The position numbers were made by a program, and so were the translations under genes. 64,000 nucleotides of DNA from Paraplanobispora takensis. GTDB lineage: Bacteria; Actinomycetota; Actinomycetes; Streptosporangiales; Streptosporangiaceae. This document shows positions 1 to 7,033 of the stretch, piece by piece. Within the stretch, counting starts at the first letter, position 1; each line of letters starts with the position of its first letter. Location: positions 1-64,000 of the forward strand of contig NZ_BOOK01000045.1 of assembly GCF_016863195.1 (NCBI RefSeq), written 5' to 3'. Under the pieces are notes generated by a model, which was not told the origin of the DNA, did no database searches, and saw nothing but the letters and a program-made list of their open reading frames with translations.

Positions 1-32
1 GGGCCCGCGTCCCCGGAAAGGGGCGCGGGCCC
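1..32 (-). terminator. GC-rich hairpin at the left edge
   Basis: A 9-bp outer stem (GGGCCCGCG with CGCGGGCCC) and a 4-bp inner stem (CCCC with GGGG) close on a GGAAA loop, with one bulged T. It lies about 120 bp beyond the stop of the minus-strand DUF3073 gene and could end that transcript or one entering from the left. There is no U-tract, which is usual in high-GC actinomycetes. The bases from 33 to 153 show nothing else that I can support. Confidence 0.55.
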
Positions 33-153
33 GCCGTCATCTCATGTGTCCTCCGGATCCGGGCCGGGCGTCCTGCCCGTCCGGATCGGGGTGTACGGGA
101 TCAGCCTCCCGCCGCGCGCGGCCGTCCCGGGACGGGCCGTGCGGATCTTTCGC

Positions 154-324
154 CTATCTCCTGTCGGCGGGCTCGGCGAAGGGGTCTTCGGTCTCGTCGA
201 CCGGCGTCGGGTTGTCGCCGGAGCCGAGCTCCCTGCGCAGCCGGTCGAGATCCATGTCGTGGGTGCCGTACTTCAGCTGGCGTGCGACCTTCGTCTGCTT
301 CGCCTTGGCTCGACCCCGTCCCAT
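154..324 (-). CDS. DUF3073 family small protein
   Basis: This 56-residue basic-to-acidic protein begins MGRGRAKAKQTKVARQLKY and ends in an acidic ETEDPFAEPADRR tail, which is the usual DUF3073 layout of a Lys/Arg-rich start followed by a short DLDRLRREL helix. The family is actinobacterial, of unknown function, and from memory often sits near purine synthesis genes. No such neighbour is visible because the window starts here. The ATG at 324 has an AAGGGAG ribosome site 8 bases upstream, so the start is secure. No membrane segment or signal peptide is present. Confidence 0.85.
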   Translation of the reverse strand: MGRGRAKAKQTKVARQLKYGTHDMDLDRLRRELGSGDNPTPVDETEDPFAEPADRR

Positions 325-395
325 TGGCTGCACTCCCTTGTATAGGCCGCACTGGGCCTCTCGTCGCTATCGCATCGCCCGCATCTTACCCAAGA

Positions 396-439
396 CGCTT
401 ACGAGTTGAAGAACTCTGCAATTTGCTAGTTTGTAAGCG
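396..439. promoter_or_regulatory. Nested inverted repeat in a divergent promoter region
   Basis: CGCTTAC (396-402) and GTAAGCG (433-439) form perfect 7-bp arms around 30 bases. Inside lies a second small inverted repeat, GAGTT (403-407) and AACTC (412-416). The site is between the divergent DUF3073 and ArsR genes in an unusually AT-rich stretch, so it is a plausible operator. A winged-helix ArsR protein would be the natural binder, but nothing proves it. Confidence 0.4.
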
Positions 440-573
440 GGTCGCGCCCGCGGCCCGACGGGACCGGAGAACGGACGGGACGCGCGGAAGGCGGGGATCA
501 TGGGCGGGCCTGCGGCGGATTCATCGGCGACCACCGGCGGGGCCGGCACGCTCCCCGGCGGAACGATCCGACC

Positions 574-966
574 ATGACCGTGCCGTTGTACCAGGCCAAG
601 GCGGAGTTCTTCCGCACGCTCGGTCACCCGGTCCGCATCCAGGTGCTGGAGCTGCTGCAGAACGGCCCCCTGCCGGTCCGCGACCTGCTGGCCGAGATCG
701 ACATCGAGGCCTCCAGCCTGTCCCAGCAGCTGGCCGTGCTGCGCAAGGCCGGGATCGTGACCGCCACCCGCGAGAGCGGCAGCGTCGTCTACGCCCTGTC
801 GGCCCCCGACGTGGCCGGCCTGCTTGCCTCGGCGCGCTGGATCCTGACCGAGGTGCTGGCCGGCCAGGGCGAGTTGCTGGCCGAGCTGCGCGCCGAGGCC
901 GGCCGGGAGTCAGACGCCCCGGCGCGCCGAGGTCCGCAGGTCCGCCAGGAGCTCGGCGCGCTCTGA
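574..966 (+). CDS. ArsR-family winged-helix regulator
   Basis: A 130-residue DNA-binding repressor-type protein. Residues 8-95 carry the ArsR helix-turn-helix: FFRTLGHPVRIQVLELL opens the fold and SSLSQQLAVLRKAGIV is the recognition helix, followed by a beta-wing (SGSVVYAL). I see no metal-binding Cys-x-Cys motif, so metal sensing is unlikely and the signal is unknown. The C-terminal 20 residues are shared base pairs with the opposite-strand ArsR gene. The ATG at 574 lacks a strong ribosome site. It is close in sequence to the ArsR protein encoded at 910-1251, so the two are local paralogues. Confidence 0.85.
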   Translation: MTVPLYQAKAEFFRTLGHPVRIQVLELLQNGPLPVRDLLAEIDIEASSLSQQLAVLRKAGIVTATRESGSVVYALSAPDVAGLLASARWILTEVLAGQGELLAELRAEAGRESDAPARRGPQVRQELGAL

Positions 967-1251
967 CAGCACGTCGGCGAGGATCGAGCGCGTCACGGTG
1001 AGGAGCTTGGCGATGTCCGGGCTGGTCAGCGAGTAGTGGACGGTCGAGCCTTCCTTGCGGGAGAGCACGAGGTTCGCGCGTCGCAGGACCGCCAGCTGCT
1101 GCGACAGGTGCGCGGGTTCGATCCCCACCTCGGGGAGCAGCTCGGCGACCGAATGATCCCGCTCGCTGAGCAGTTCCAGCACCCGGATGCGCGAAGGATG
1201 CCCGAGCGTTTTGAAGAACTCCGCCTTCAACTGGTACAGCGGCATGCTCAT
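910..1251 (-). CDS. ArsR-family winged-helix regulator, paralogue of its neighbour
   Basis: A 113-residue protein aligning end to end with the ArsR gene at 574-966: both begin M-x-x-PLYQ-x-KAEFF-x-TLGHP and share AHLSQQLAVLRR-type recognition helices and an EVL/DVL helix near residue 90. No thiol metal site is visible. The gene runs towards its paralogue and the two overlap by 57 bp at their 3' ends, so their mRNAs are complementary there. Its promoter would be the 1252-1431 interval, shared divergently with the DUF4253 gene. Function beyond DNA binding cannot be inferred. Confidence 0.85.
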   Translation of the reverse strand: MSMPLYQLKAEFFKTLGHPSRIRVLELLSERDHSVAELLPEVGIEPAHLSQQLAVLRRANLVLSRKEGSTVHYSLTSPDIAKLLTVTRSILADVLSERAELLADLRTSARRGV

Positions 1252-1431
1252 CGCGCCACTCTACCCACCGCGGGAGCCGGTGCCGGAGGCGTTCGGCCCG
1301 TCACCCGGACCTCCTGTCACCCGTAGATGGGATCATGGCGGAATGTCCCAGGCCGACCATCGGCGGCGTGCACCGTCCGGCGGGCGCCGTACAGGCAAAA
1401 TTGGGGCGTGGGCAGGATCAGGACGGTAGAG

Positions 1432-2259
1432 ATGGACGATTGCGAGCGTGGGCGGCTGTCGCCGGTGCTGGGTCAGTTGTTCACCGACGGCGGTGAGGGG
1501 CGCAGGCTCGGGATCGAGCTGCCGGCCGGAGACGTGGTCTGGCCGGACCCCGGCTACGCGCGGCTCCTGACCTACGGCCGGCCCGCGTTCTGGCTCAGCG
1601 ACACCACGGTCCCCGGCGAGCTGTGGGCCGCCCTGCGGGCCGAGCACCCGCATTCGGGGCTGTGGCCCGTCCTGCTGGAGGACTCCGTCCAGCCCTGGTC
1701 GGCGGGGCAGGTCGCGCCCGACGCCGCGACCGAGATCGACAACTACCACACCGCCGCGTTCATGGCCGAGGTGTGGGCGGACTGGATCGAGAAGGCCCAC
1801 CCCGACCAGCTGGAGATCCTCGACCCCTTCGGGACCCGATGCCCCGGCCCGGCCGCGCCCGGGCCGCCGGGCGCCGACCCCGACGCGGTCGCCGACTGGT
1901 ACGCCGGGATCGTGGCCGAGCGGCGGACCCCGCTCGGGCTGGTGGCGGTGGAGCGGGGGGCCGACGCCCTGGCGGTGATGGGCTGGCAGGGGGCGCTGAA
2001 CCACAACGAGTGGATGGTCCCGCTGGCGGCCGTGGTGCGCAGCTGGGAGGACCGGTTCGGTGCCCGCCTGGTCGGCATGGGGTTCAACACCCTCGACCTG
2101 AGCGTCGCGGCGCCTCCCCGCACCATGGAGCACGCCCTGCACGTGGCCGCCGAGCACTGGACGTTCTGCCCCGACAGCGTCGTGTACGGGGCCGGATCGC
2201 TGATCGACTACGCCGAGCAGATCGTGGGCGGGAACGCCTGGTCGTTCTGGTGGGACTGA
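1432..2259 (+). CDS. DUF4253 domain protein
   Basis: A soluble protein of about 275 residues. The C-terminal half carries the DUF4253 pattern: GMGFNTLDLSVAAPP, then AAEHWTFCPDSV, then a terminal SFWWD. The family is widespread in actinomycetes and has no established activity. The N-terminal half has a Pro/Gly-rich linker near residue 140 separating two lobes. The ATG at 1432 is chosen because the protein upstream of it has no family character. A GTG at 1408 is an alternative, and neither has a convincing ribosome site. No neighbour suggests a role. Confidence 0.75.
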   Translation: MDDCERGRLSPVLGQLFTDGGEGRRLGIELPAGDVVWPDPGYARLLTYGRPAFWLSDTTVPGELWAALRAEHPHSGLWPVLLEDSVQPWSAGQVAPDAATEIDNYHTAAFMAEVWADWIEKAHPDQLEILDPFGTRCPGPAAPGPPGADPDAVADWYAGIVAERRTPLGLVAVERGADALAVMGWQGALNHNEWMVPLAAVVRSWEDRFGARLVGMGFNTLDLSVAAPPRTMEHALHVAAEHWTFCPDSVVYGAGSLIDYAEQIVGGNAWSFWWD

Positions 2260-2409
2260 GCCACCGGCCGGGTCGTACCCGCTGACCGCCCGCCCCCGCC
2301 GGCGCCGCGGTTCCCGCTGACCGTCCGTCCCCGCCGGTCACGGCGTGGCCGGTGCGCGGCGCAGTACCAGGTGATCGTCACTGCGGGGGCCCTTGTCGCG
2401 CCGGTCCCC

Positions 2410-2446
2410 GAATGAGATTCTGTTTCCTCCAGAATGAGATTCTGTT
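2410..2446 (+). promoter_or_regulatory. Tandem palindromic operator upstream of the hydrolase gene
   Basis: The 15-base word GAATGAGATTCTGTT occurs twice, at 2410-2424 and 2432-2446, with 22-bp periodicity (two helical turns). Each copy contains an inverted repeat: GAAT-gag-ATTC in the first and AGAAT-gag-ATTCT in the second. The pair ends about 40 bases before the hydrolase start. Doubled palindromes on one face of the helix are typical of TetR-type regulators, but no TetR gene is in the window. Confidence 0.55.
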
Positions 2447-2487
2447 CCGGTGGACCCCCGCGGACGGACCAGCACGGCAGGAGGGCC

Positions 2488-3339
2488 ATGACCTCGCGCG
2501 CCTCGGCGAACGGCATCGAGATCGCCTACGACACCTTCGGCTCCCCCTCGGGCCGCCCGCTTCTCCTGATCATGGGGCTCGCCTCCCAGATGATCCACTG
2601 GGACGAGGAGTTCTGCGGGCTGCTCGCCGACCGAGGCCACTACGTCATCCGGTTCGACAACCGGGACGTCGGGGAGTCCACCCACCTGCACGACGCGGGG
2701 GCCCCGGCCCCCGGCACGGACGCGCCGTACCTGGTGGGGGACATGGCGGACGACGCGGCCGGGCTGCTCGACGCGCTCGGGCTGGAGGCGGCCCACGTGG
2801 TCGGCGTCTCGATGGGCGGCATGATCGCCCAGTCGATGGCCATCCGTCACCCGGGCCGGGTGCTCAGCCTCACCTCGATCATGTCCACGCCCAGCCCCCA
2901 GGCGGCCCCGCCCACCGACGCGGCCATGGCGGCGCTGATGTCGCCGCCCTCGCCGGACCGGGAGACGGCGATCGCGCGGGCGCTGGAGACCTGGAAGGTC
3001 ATCGGATCGCCGGGATACCCCCTCGACGAGGAGCGGATCGCGAGGATCGCCGGGCTGAGCTACGACCGCGCCTACGACCCGGCCGGGGTGGCCCGGCAGC
3101 TCACCGCGATCATCTCCTCGGGCGACCGCGCGCCCCGGCTCAAGGAGCTGTCGGTGCCCGCTCTGGTGCTGCACGGGGAGCAGGACCAGCTGGTGCCGCC
3201 GGCCGGCGGGATCGCCACGGCGGACGCGATCCCGGGAGCCAGGCTGGTCACCTACCCCGGCATGGGGCACGACCTGCCGCGCGCCCTGTGGGGTGATTTC
3301 GTCGCGGAGATCAGCACTCTGACCTCCGCGGTTCGCTGA
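2488..3339 (+). CDS. Alpha/beta hydrolase
   Basis: A 283-residue alpha/beta-hydrolase-fold enzyme, probably an esterase or related hydrolase; the substrate is unknown. The nucleophile elbow is GVSMGG, the acid is likely the Asp in HGEQDQLVPP, and the histidine is in GMGHDLP. The oxyanion-hole strand is LLLIMGLAS. It is full length for the family with no signal peptide. The ATG at 2488 has an AGGAGGG ribosome site and replaces a longer reading frame that would run through the operator. It stands alone, with a strong hairpin after it. It resembles the large RsbQ/lipolytic group of actinomycete hydrolases. Confidence 0.85.
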   Translation: MTSRASANGIEIAYDTFGSPSGRPLLLIMGLASQMIHWDEEFCGLLADRGHYVIRFDNRDVGESTHLHDAGAPAPGTDAPYLVGDMADDAAGLLDALGLEAAHVVGVSMGGMIAQSMAIRHPGRVLSLTSIMSTPSPQAAPPTDAAMAALMSPPSPDRETAIARALETWKVIGSPGYPLDEERIARIAGLSYDRAYDPAGVARQLTAIISSGDRAPRLKELSVPALVLHGEQDQLVPPAGGIATADAIPGARLVTYPGMGHDLPRALWGDFVAEISTLTSAVR

Positions 3340-3344
3340 CCGTT

Positions 3345-3403
3345 CCGCGGGGCGGCACGGCCCCGCGGCCCGGTACGGCCCGCGCCGGACGCGGGCCGTA
3401 CCG
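3345..3403. terminator. Two tandem hairpins between convergent genes
   Basis: The first hairpin pairs CCGCGGGGC (3345-3353) with GCCCCGCGG (3360-3368). The second has a perfect 14-bp stem, 3371-3384 with 3390-3403, and a CCGGA loop. They fill the gap between the hydrolase gene and the convergent roadblock operon and can act in both directions. Confidence 0.8.
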
Positions 3404-3408
3404 GTGAA

Positions 3409-3780
3409 TCAGACCTCGAGCTTCTCCTCGATGCCGCGTAGAGTGTGCCGCGCCATCGCCAGGTTGGCCCGGTTGCGGTCGAGCGCGAGATAGAGGAAGA
3501 GCCCCTTGCCGCTGCGGCCGGTCACCGGCCGGATCACGTGGTAGGCACCGCTGAGCGTGATGAGGATGTCCTCGATGGAGTCCTTCAGGCCCAAGGAGTC
3601 CATCGTGCGGAGCTTGGCCTTGACCACCTCGGTGTTGCCCGCAGCCGCTACCTGGAGGTCCAGATCCTTGGAGCCGCCGAGCGAGCCCAGCGCCATCCCG
3701 CTGTTGTAGTCCACGACCACCGCGCCGACGGCGCCGTCGATCGCCATCATCTCCTTGAGAGAGATGTCCATGTTCGCCAT
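3409..3780 (-). CDS. Roadblock/LC7 domain protein (last gene of the operon)
   Basis: A single roadblock/LC7 domain of 123 residues. It starts with the helix DISLKEMMAIDGAVGAVVVD, continues with the beta-strand region GMALGSLGG, and ends with a helix containing ARHTLRGIEEKLEV. Roadblock proteins are small dimeric scaffolds that bind and regulate Ras-like GTPases (MglB on MglA is the bacterial model). The gene is 13 bases downstream of the next roadblock gene and is the operon's final member. Its closest relative here is the first gene of the same operon (5280-5660), which shares the EVMAIPGALDA-type opening. There is no GTPase gene nearby. Confidence 0.85.
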   Translation of the reverse strand: MANMDISLKEMMAIDGAVGAVVVDYNSGMALGSLGGSKDLDLQVAAAGNTEVVKAKLRTMDSLGLKDSIEDILITLSGAYHVIRPVTGRSGKGLFLYLALDRNRANLAMARHTLRGIEEKLEV

Positions 3781-3793
3781 TACTTTTCTCCGA

Positions 3794-4174
3794 TCACTGA
3801 GTGAGTGACATCCGGGTGGTGATGGCGGCCAGATTCGCCGCCGTTCTGCGGCCCTCCAGTCGCAGCAGCCCGAGGTTGGCCCCCGGGCGGGCGAGGACTG
3901 TGAGGACGATCTTGGGGCCGGCGGCGTAGAAGGCCGCGTAGCCGTTGGAACCGGAGATCAAGGTCTCTTCGAAAGTGCCCTTGTCGACCATGCCCGCCAT
4001 CCGGCGGCTGAGGGCCAGCAGAGCGGAGGAGAGAGCACCGGCCTGCTCGACGTCTCCGGACATGTCGCTGGCTATCGGCAGGCCGTCCACGCTGCACGCG
4101 ATGCTTCCGTTCACCTCGGGCATGCGCTGGCGCAGCAGGACCATCTCCTGGCGCACCTCGTCCCTCAGTTCCAC
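3794..4174 (-). CDS. Roadblock/LC7 domain protein, divergent type
   Basis: About 126 residues with a roadblock-like fold: an amphipathic start (ELRDEVRQEMVLLRQRMPEV), the strands GSIACSVDGLPIASDM, a central helix, then LTVLARPGANLGLLRLEGRR. This resembles the roadblock type found in actinobacterial conservon operons more than the two flanking proteins do. The GTG at 4174 is preferred because AGGAGG lies 6 bases before it. The ATG 6 bases further up sits directly against that ribosome site, and a longer start at 4222 is possible. It lies 58 bases after the DUF4388-like gene and 13 bases before the last roadblock gene. Confidence 0.75.
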   Translation of the reverse strand: MELRDEVRQEMVLLRQRMPEVNGSIACSVDGLPIASDMSGDVEQAGALSSALLALSRRMAGMVDKGTFEETLISGSNGYAAFYAAGPKIVLTVLARPGANLGLLRLEGRRTAANLAAITTRMSLTQ

Positions 4175-4232
4175 TGGCATCCTCCTTCCGATCCACTTCA
4201 GGGCCCGCAGCCTCAGCGGCATGAGGACTGCC

Positions 4233-5276
4233 TCACGCGAGTGCCTCCAATGCGTTCCTGAGCCGGATGAGCAGATTCACGTCGCCGGGGTCCGCCGTCG
4301 CCGCCGGGAGACCCGCGGGGAACGGGGCGGCCGGGGAACCGCCGGGCTCGCGGTCCGGGGTCCTCTGGCCACCGCCCCGCCGGGGCAGCGCCGGGCCTCC
4401 CTCCGGGGGATCGCCCCTCCGGGGCAGTACCGGGCTCTTCTCCGGGGTGTCGCCCCGCCGGGGCGGCGCCGGGCCTCCCTCAGGGGGGCCGCTCCGCCGA
4501 TCCGGGACCGGGGCCCTGTCCGGGGAGTCACCTCGCCGGGGCGGCACCGGGCTCTTCTCCGGCGGGTCGCCCCGCGGGGCCGGGGCCGCCTGCGCCTGCG
4601 CCGCGTCTCCGGCCGCGGCCTCGGGCGTGCACAGCAGTCCCGCCGCGGCGAGCTGCCGTACCGCCAGCAGCACCGAGTAGGCGGGCCGTCCCAGTTTGCG
4701 GGCCAGGTCGGCGGGGGTCGCCGTACAGTCCGCACCGACCAGGACCTCCCACTGGAGCGAGGTCAGCACCACCCGCTGGGCGGGGATGCGCGCCACCGGG
4801 ACGACGGGCAGCGTGTCCAGATCCGTGGACGGCCAGGCCTGGTCCAACTGCACTCTCCTTCGCTTGCACTCCCTGACCAGTCCGGTCGCGTCGAAATACC
4901 ACTGGGGCCCGAGCCAGTGCCGCTCTCCCGGCCGGAAGCGCGGCCGGGGACCGGCCAGCTGGAGCAGGAAGAACACGGCGTCCATCACCGCTCCGAGCAC
5001 GCAGAACTCCAGCTCACCCCGGGTGAGCACACCCCGGTCGACCAGCCGGTCGCCGCCCCACCGCTCCTCGCCCGCCGCCTGCCTGGCCTGCCGTACGGCA
5101 TAGGCGGAGACCCGGCCGCTGGCGGTCAGCAGGTCCTCCACCCGGGGACAGGAAGGGGTCTCCGCGTAGGTGACCCGGCCACCGGTGAGGTACAGCACCC
5201 CGGCCTTGCCCAGACGCAGGGCGCCGGTCGCCCGGTCTCCGGCGAGGCCGGTGAGGATGCTCTCGACGGTCGGCAT
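4233..5276 (-). CDS. DUF4388-like protein with a proline-rich repeat region
   Basis: A 347-residue protein. Residues 1-110 resemble DUF4388 (PATAN-like): short paired segments such as GDRATGALRLGKAGVLYL and GGRVTYAET. These domains occur in bacterial signalling proteins with roadblock partners. Residues 165-217 look like a winged helix (SLQWEVLVGADCTATPADLARKLG). Residues 235-300 are five degenerate 14-residue Pro/Arg/Gly repeats, probably a flexible linker, and a short C-terminal helix (NLLIRLRNALEAL) follows. It starts 3 bases after the first roadblock gene stops, so the two are probably translationally coupled. The domain assignment is by pattern, not by search. Confidence 0.65.
   Translation of the reverse strand: MPTVESILTGLAGDRATGALRLGKAGVLYLTGGRVTYAETPSCPRVEDLLTASGRVSAYAVRQARQAAGEERWGGDRLVDRGVLTRGELEFCVLGAVMDAVFFLLQLAGPRPRFRPGERHWLGPQWYFDATGLVRECKRRRVQLDQAWPSTDLDTLPVVPVARIPAQRVVLTSLQWEVLVGADCTATPADLARKLGRPAYSVLLAVRQLAAAGLLCTPEAAAGDAAQAQAAPAPRGDPPEKSPVPPRRGDSPDRAPVPDRRSGPPEGGPAPPRRGDTPEKSPVLPRRGDPPEGGPALPRRGGGQRTPDREPGGSPAAPFPAGLPAATADPGDVNLLIRLRNALEALA
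4377..4574 (-). repeat. Degenerate 42-bp coding repeat
   Basis: Five imperfect units of about 42 bp encode the 14-residue pattern R-G-D-x-P-E-x-x-P-x-x-P-R-R within the DUF4388-like gene. The units alternate between an EKSPV form and an EGGPA form, which suggests duplication of a two-unit block. Such an array may vary in copy number between strains. Confidence 0.7.
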
Positions 5277-5279
5277 GGC

Positions 5280-5660
5280 TCAGGTGGTGACGAGCCGGTC
5301 GGAGAGCGCCTGGAGCCGATGCCGGGCGAGAGCCAGATTCGACCGCTCCAGATCGAGCCGTACGTATATCGCCAGCGGCCCGTCGAAAACCGTCTCCAAC
5401 GACCTCAGTAAGTGATATCCGCTGTCCGTGCTTATGATCATGTCGCTGACCCGGACCGCCCCGGTGGGCGACATCATGGCGAGCCCGTCCAGGGTCGCCC
5501 GGAGCGTCTCGCTGATCCCCGCGGCCGATTTCTCCACATCACCGTTGAGGCTTCCGCCGCCGGCGGCCACGACCATCCCGCTGGTCTGGTCGATCACGAT
5601 CGCGTCCAGCGCACCGGGGATCGCCATCACCTCGGTGAGGCATTCTTCGATTCCGAGCAC
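5280..5660 (-). CDS. Roadblock/LC7 domain protein (first gene of the operon)
   Basis: A 126-residue roadblock/LC7 protein: helix GIEECLTEVMAIPGALDAIV, the turn TSGMVVAAGGG, the strand VSDMIISTDSGYHLL, and a final helix ALARHRLQALSDRL. It probably dimerises and acts as a scaffold or GTPase regulator by analogy with MglB. The GTG at 5660 has AAGGGAG 5-6 bases upstream. The 155 bp to the next upstream gene is the probable promoter region. It heads a four-gene operon (roadblock, DUF4388-like, roadblock, roadblock) with spacings of 3, 58 and 13 bases. Confidence 0.85.
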   Translation of the reverse strand: MLGIEECLTEVMAIPGALDAIVIDQTSGMVVAAGGGSLNGDVEKSAAGISETLRATLDGLAMMSPTGAVRVSDMIISTDSGYHLLRSLETVFDGPLAIYVRLDLERSNLALARHRLQALSDRLVTT

Positions 5661-5815
5661 TCGATCTCCCTTGCGATGCGTCTGCGGAAAACGTCGCGGA
5701 GAACAGAGTAGGGATATGCCGAAGAGTGGTAAGTGGTCCGATTAACGGATAGATGGAAGGAGAGGCAGGATTTAACTACCGAGTAGAAGGATGTGCACTC
5801 CGGGTGGAATGTCGC

Positions 5816-7030
5816 TTACAGGGAGTCCGTAATCAAGGCCTGCTCATCCGGCCGAAAAACAAGAATGTTCTTCACGTATGAGTCCACGGCGGCCGGCAGC
5901 CCGACGTCGTTTCCCGCCGCCTCGGACAGGTACCACCGGTGGTCGAGGACCTCGTGGAAGAGCTGGGCCGGTTCCAGCTTGTGCCGCAGCTCCTGCGGGA
6001 CCGCCTCGACGGTCGGCTGGAACACCTCGGCCAGCCAGCGGTGCGCCACGATCGCCTCGTCCTCGTGGCGCAGGCCGTAGGAGACCCTGAAGGAGTCCAG
6101 GTCGTTGAGCAGCCGCCGCGCCTGGTTCTCCTCCACGTCCAGGCCGGTCAGACGCAGCAGCCTGCGCTGGTGGTGACCGGCGTCCACGACCTTGGGGCGG
6201 ACGATCAGCCGGCCGGTGCCGGCCTTGCGGCGCACCATCATCTCGGCGACGTCGAAGCCGAGCCGGTTCAGCCGCCGGATCCGCTGGTCGATCATGTGCC
6301 AGTCGACCTCCTCGATGATCTCGTCGGAGGTGAGCTCGCCCCACAGGCGGTGATAGCGCGCGCAGACCGAGTCGGCGACCTCCTCGGGGTCGATGGAGGA
6401 GTGGAGCAGGCCGCCGGCCTCCAGGTCGAGCATCTCGCCGTAGATGTTGGTGTGCGCGACGTCGATGTCGTGCAGCCGCTGCCCCTCGCTGATCATCGGG
6501 TGCAGCTCGCCGGTCTCGGCGTCGACCAGATAGGCCGCGAAGGAGCCGGCGTCCCGGCGGAAGAGCACGTTCGACAGCGAGCAGTCGCCCCAGTAGAAGC
6601 CGCTCAGGTGCAGCCGGACGAGCAGTACGGCCAGCGCGTCGAGGAGCCGGTTGAGCGTCTCGGGACGCACCGTCCCCGACATCACCGCCCGGTAGGGGAG
6701 CGAGAACTGCAGGTGCTGGGTGATCAGCGCCGAGTCCAGCGGCTCACCGGCCGGGGTGGTCCGCCCGGTGACCACGGCCACCGGCTCCACCGACGGGGTG
6801 TCCATCCGGCTCAGGTCCCACAGCAGGCGGTACTCCCGCTTGGCGAAGTGCTCGCTGATCTCCTTGATCGCGTACACCTTGCCGGACAGGCGCGTGAAGC
6901 GCACCACGTGCCGGGAGATGCCGCGGGGCAGGGAGACGATGCGGTGCTCCGGCCACTCCTCCAGCGGGATGTCCCAGGGAAGGCGGATCAGGTCCGGATC
7001 ACTCGGGGCGCCGGTGAGTTGCAGAGGCAT
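5816..7030 (-). CDS. DUF4032 protein with a lipopolysaccharide-kinase-like fold
   Basis: A 404-residue soluble protein. The N-terminal two thirds resemble a small kinase fold: VYAIKEI gives the lysine strand, FYWGDCSLSNVLFRR is the catalytic-loop equivalent (GDxxxxN), and YLVDAETGEL is the metal-binding strand. The C-terminal third matches the DUF4032 pattern (LLNDLDSFRVSYGL, then EVLDHRWYLSEAAGNDVGL). The substrate is unknown. The gene starts 3 bases after the aldolase gene ends, so they are co-transcribed. The DUF4032/kinase-fold combination is typical for this actinobacterial family, and the length is full. Confidence 0.75.
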   Translation of the reverse strand: MPLQLTGAPSDPDLIRLPWDIPLEEWPEHRIVSLPRGISRHVVRFTRLSGKVYAIKEISEHFAKREYRLLWDLSRMDTPSVEPVAVVTGRTTPAGEPLDSALITQHLQFSLPYRAVMSGTVRPETLNRLLDALAVLLVRLHLSGFYWGDCSLSNVLFRRDAGSFAAYLVDAETGELHPMISEGQRLHDIDVAHTNIYGEMLDLEAGGLLHSSIDPEEVADSVCARYHRLWGELTSDEIIEEVDWHMIDQRIRRLNRLGFDVAEMMVRRKAGTGRLIVRPKVVDAGHHQRRLLRLTGLDVEENQARRLLNDLDSFRVSYGLRHEDEAIVAHRWLAEVFQPTVEAVPQELRHKLEPAQLFHEVLDHRWYLSEAAGNDVGLPAAVDSYVKNILVFRPDEQALITDSL

Positions 7031-7033
7031 GGG

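Noticed and set aside
2352-3296. Other long frames over the alpha/beta hydrolase gene
   Set aside because: They lie over a gene with clear catalytic motifs and have the Arg/Gly-rich composition of frame-shifted high-GC DNA.
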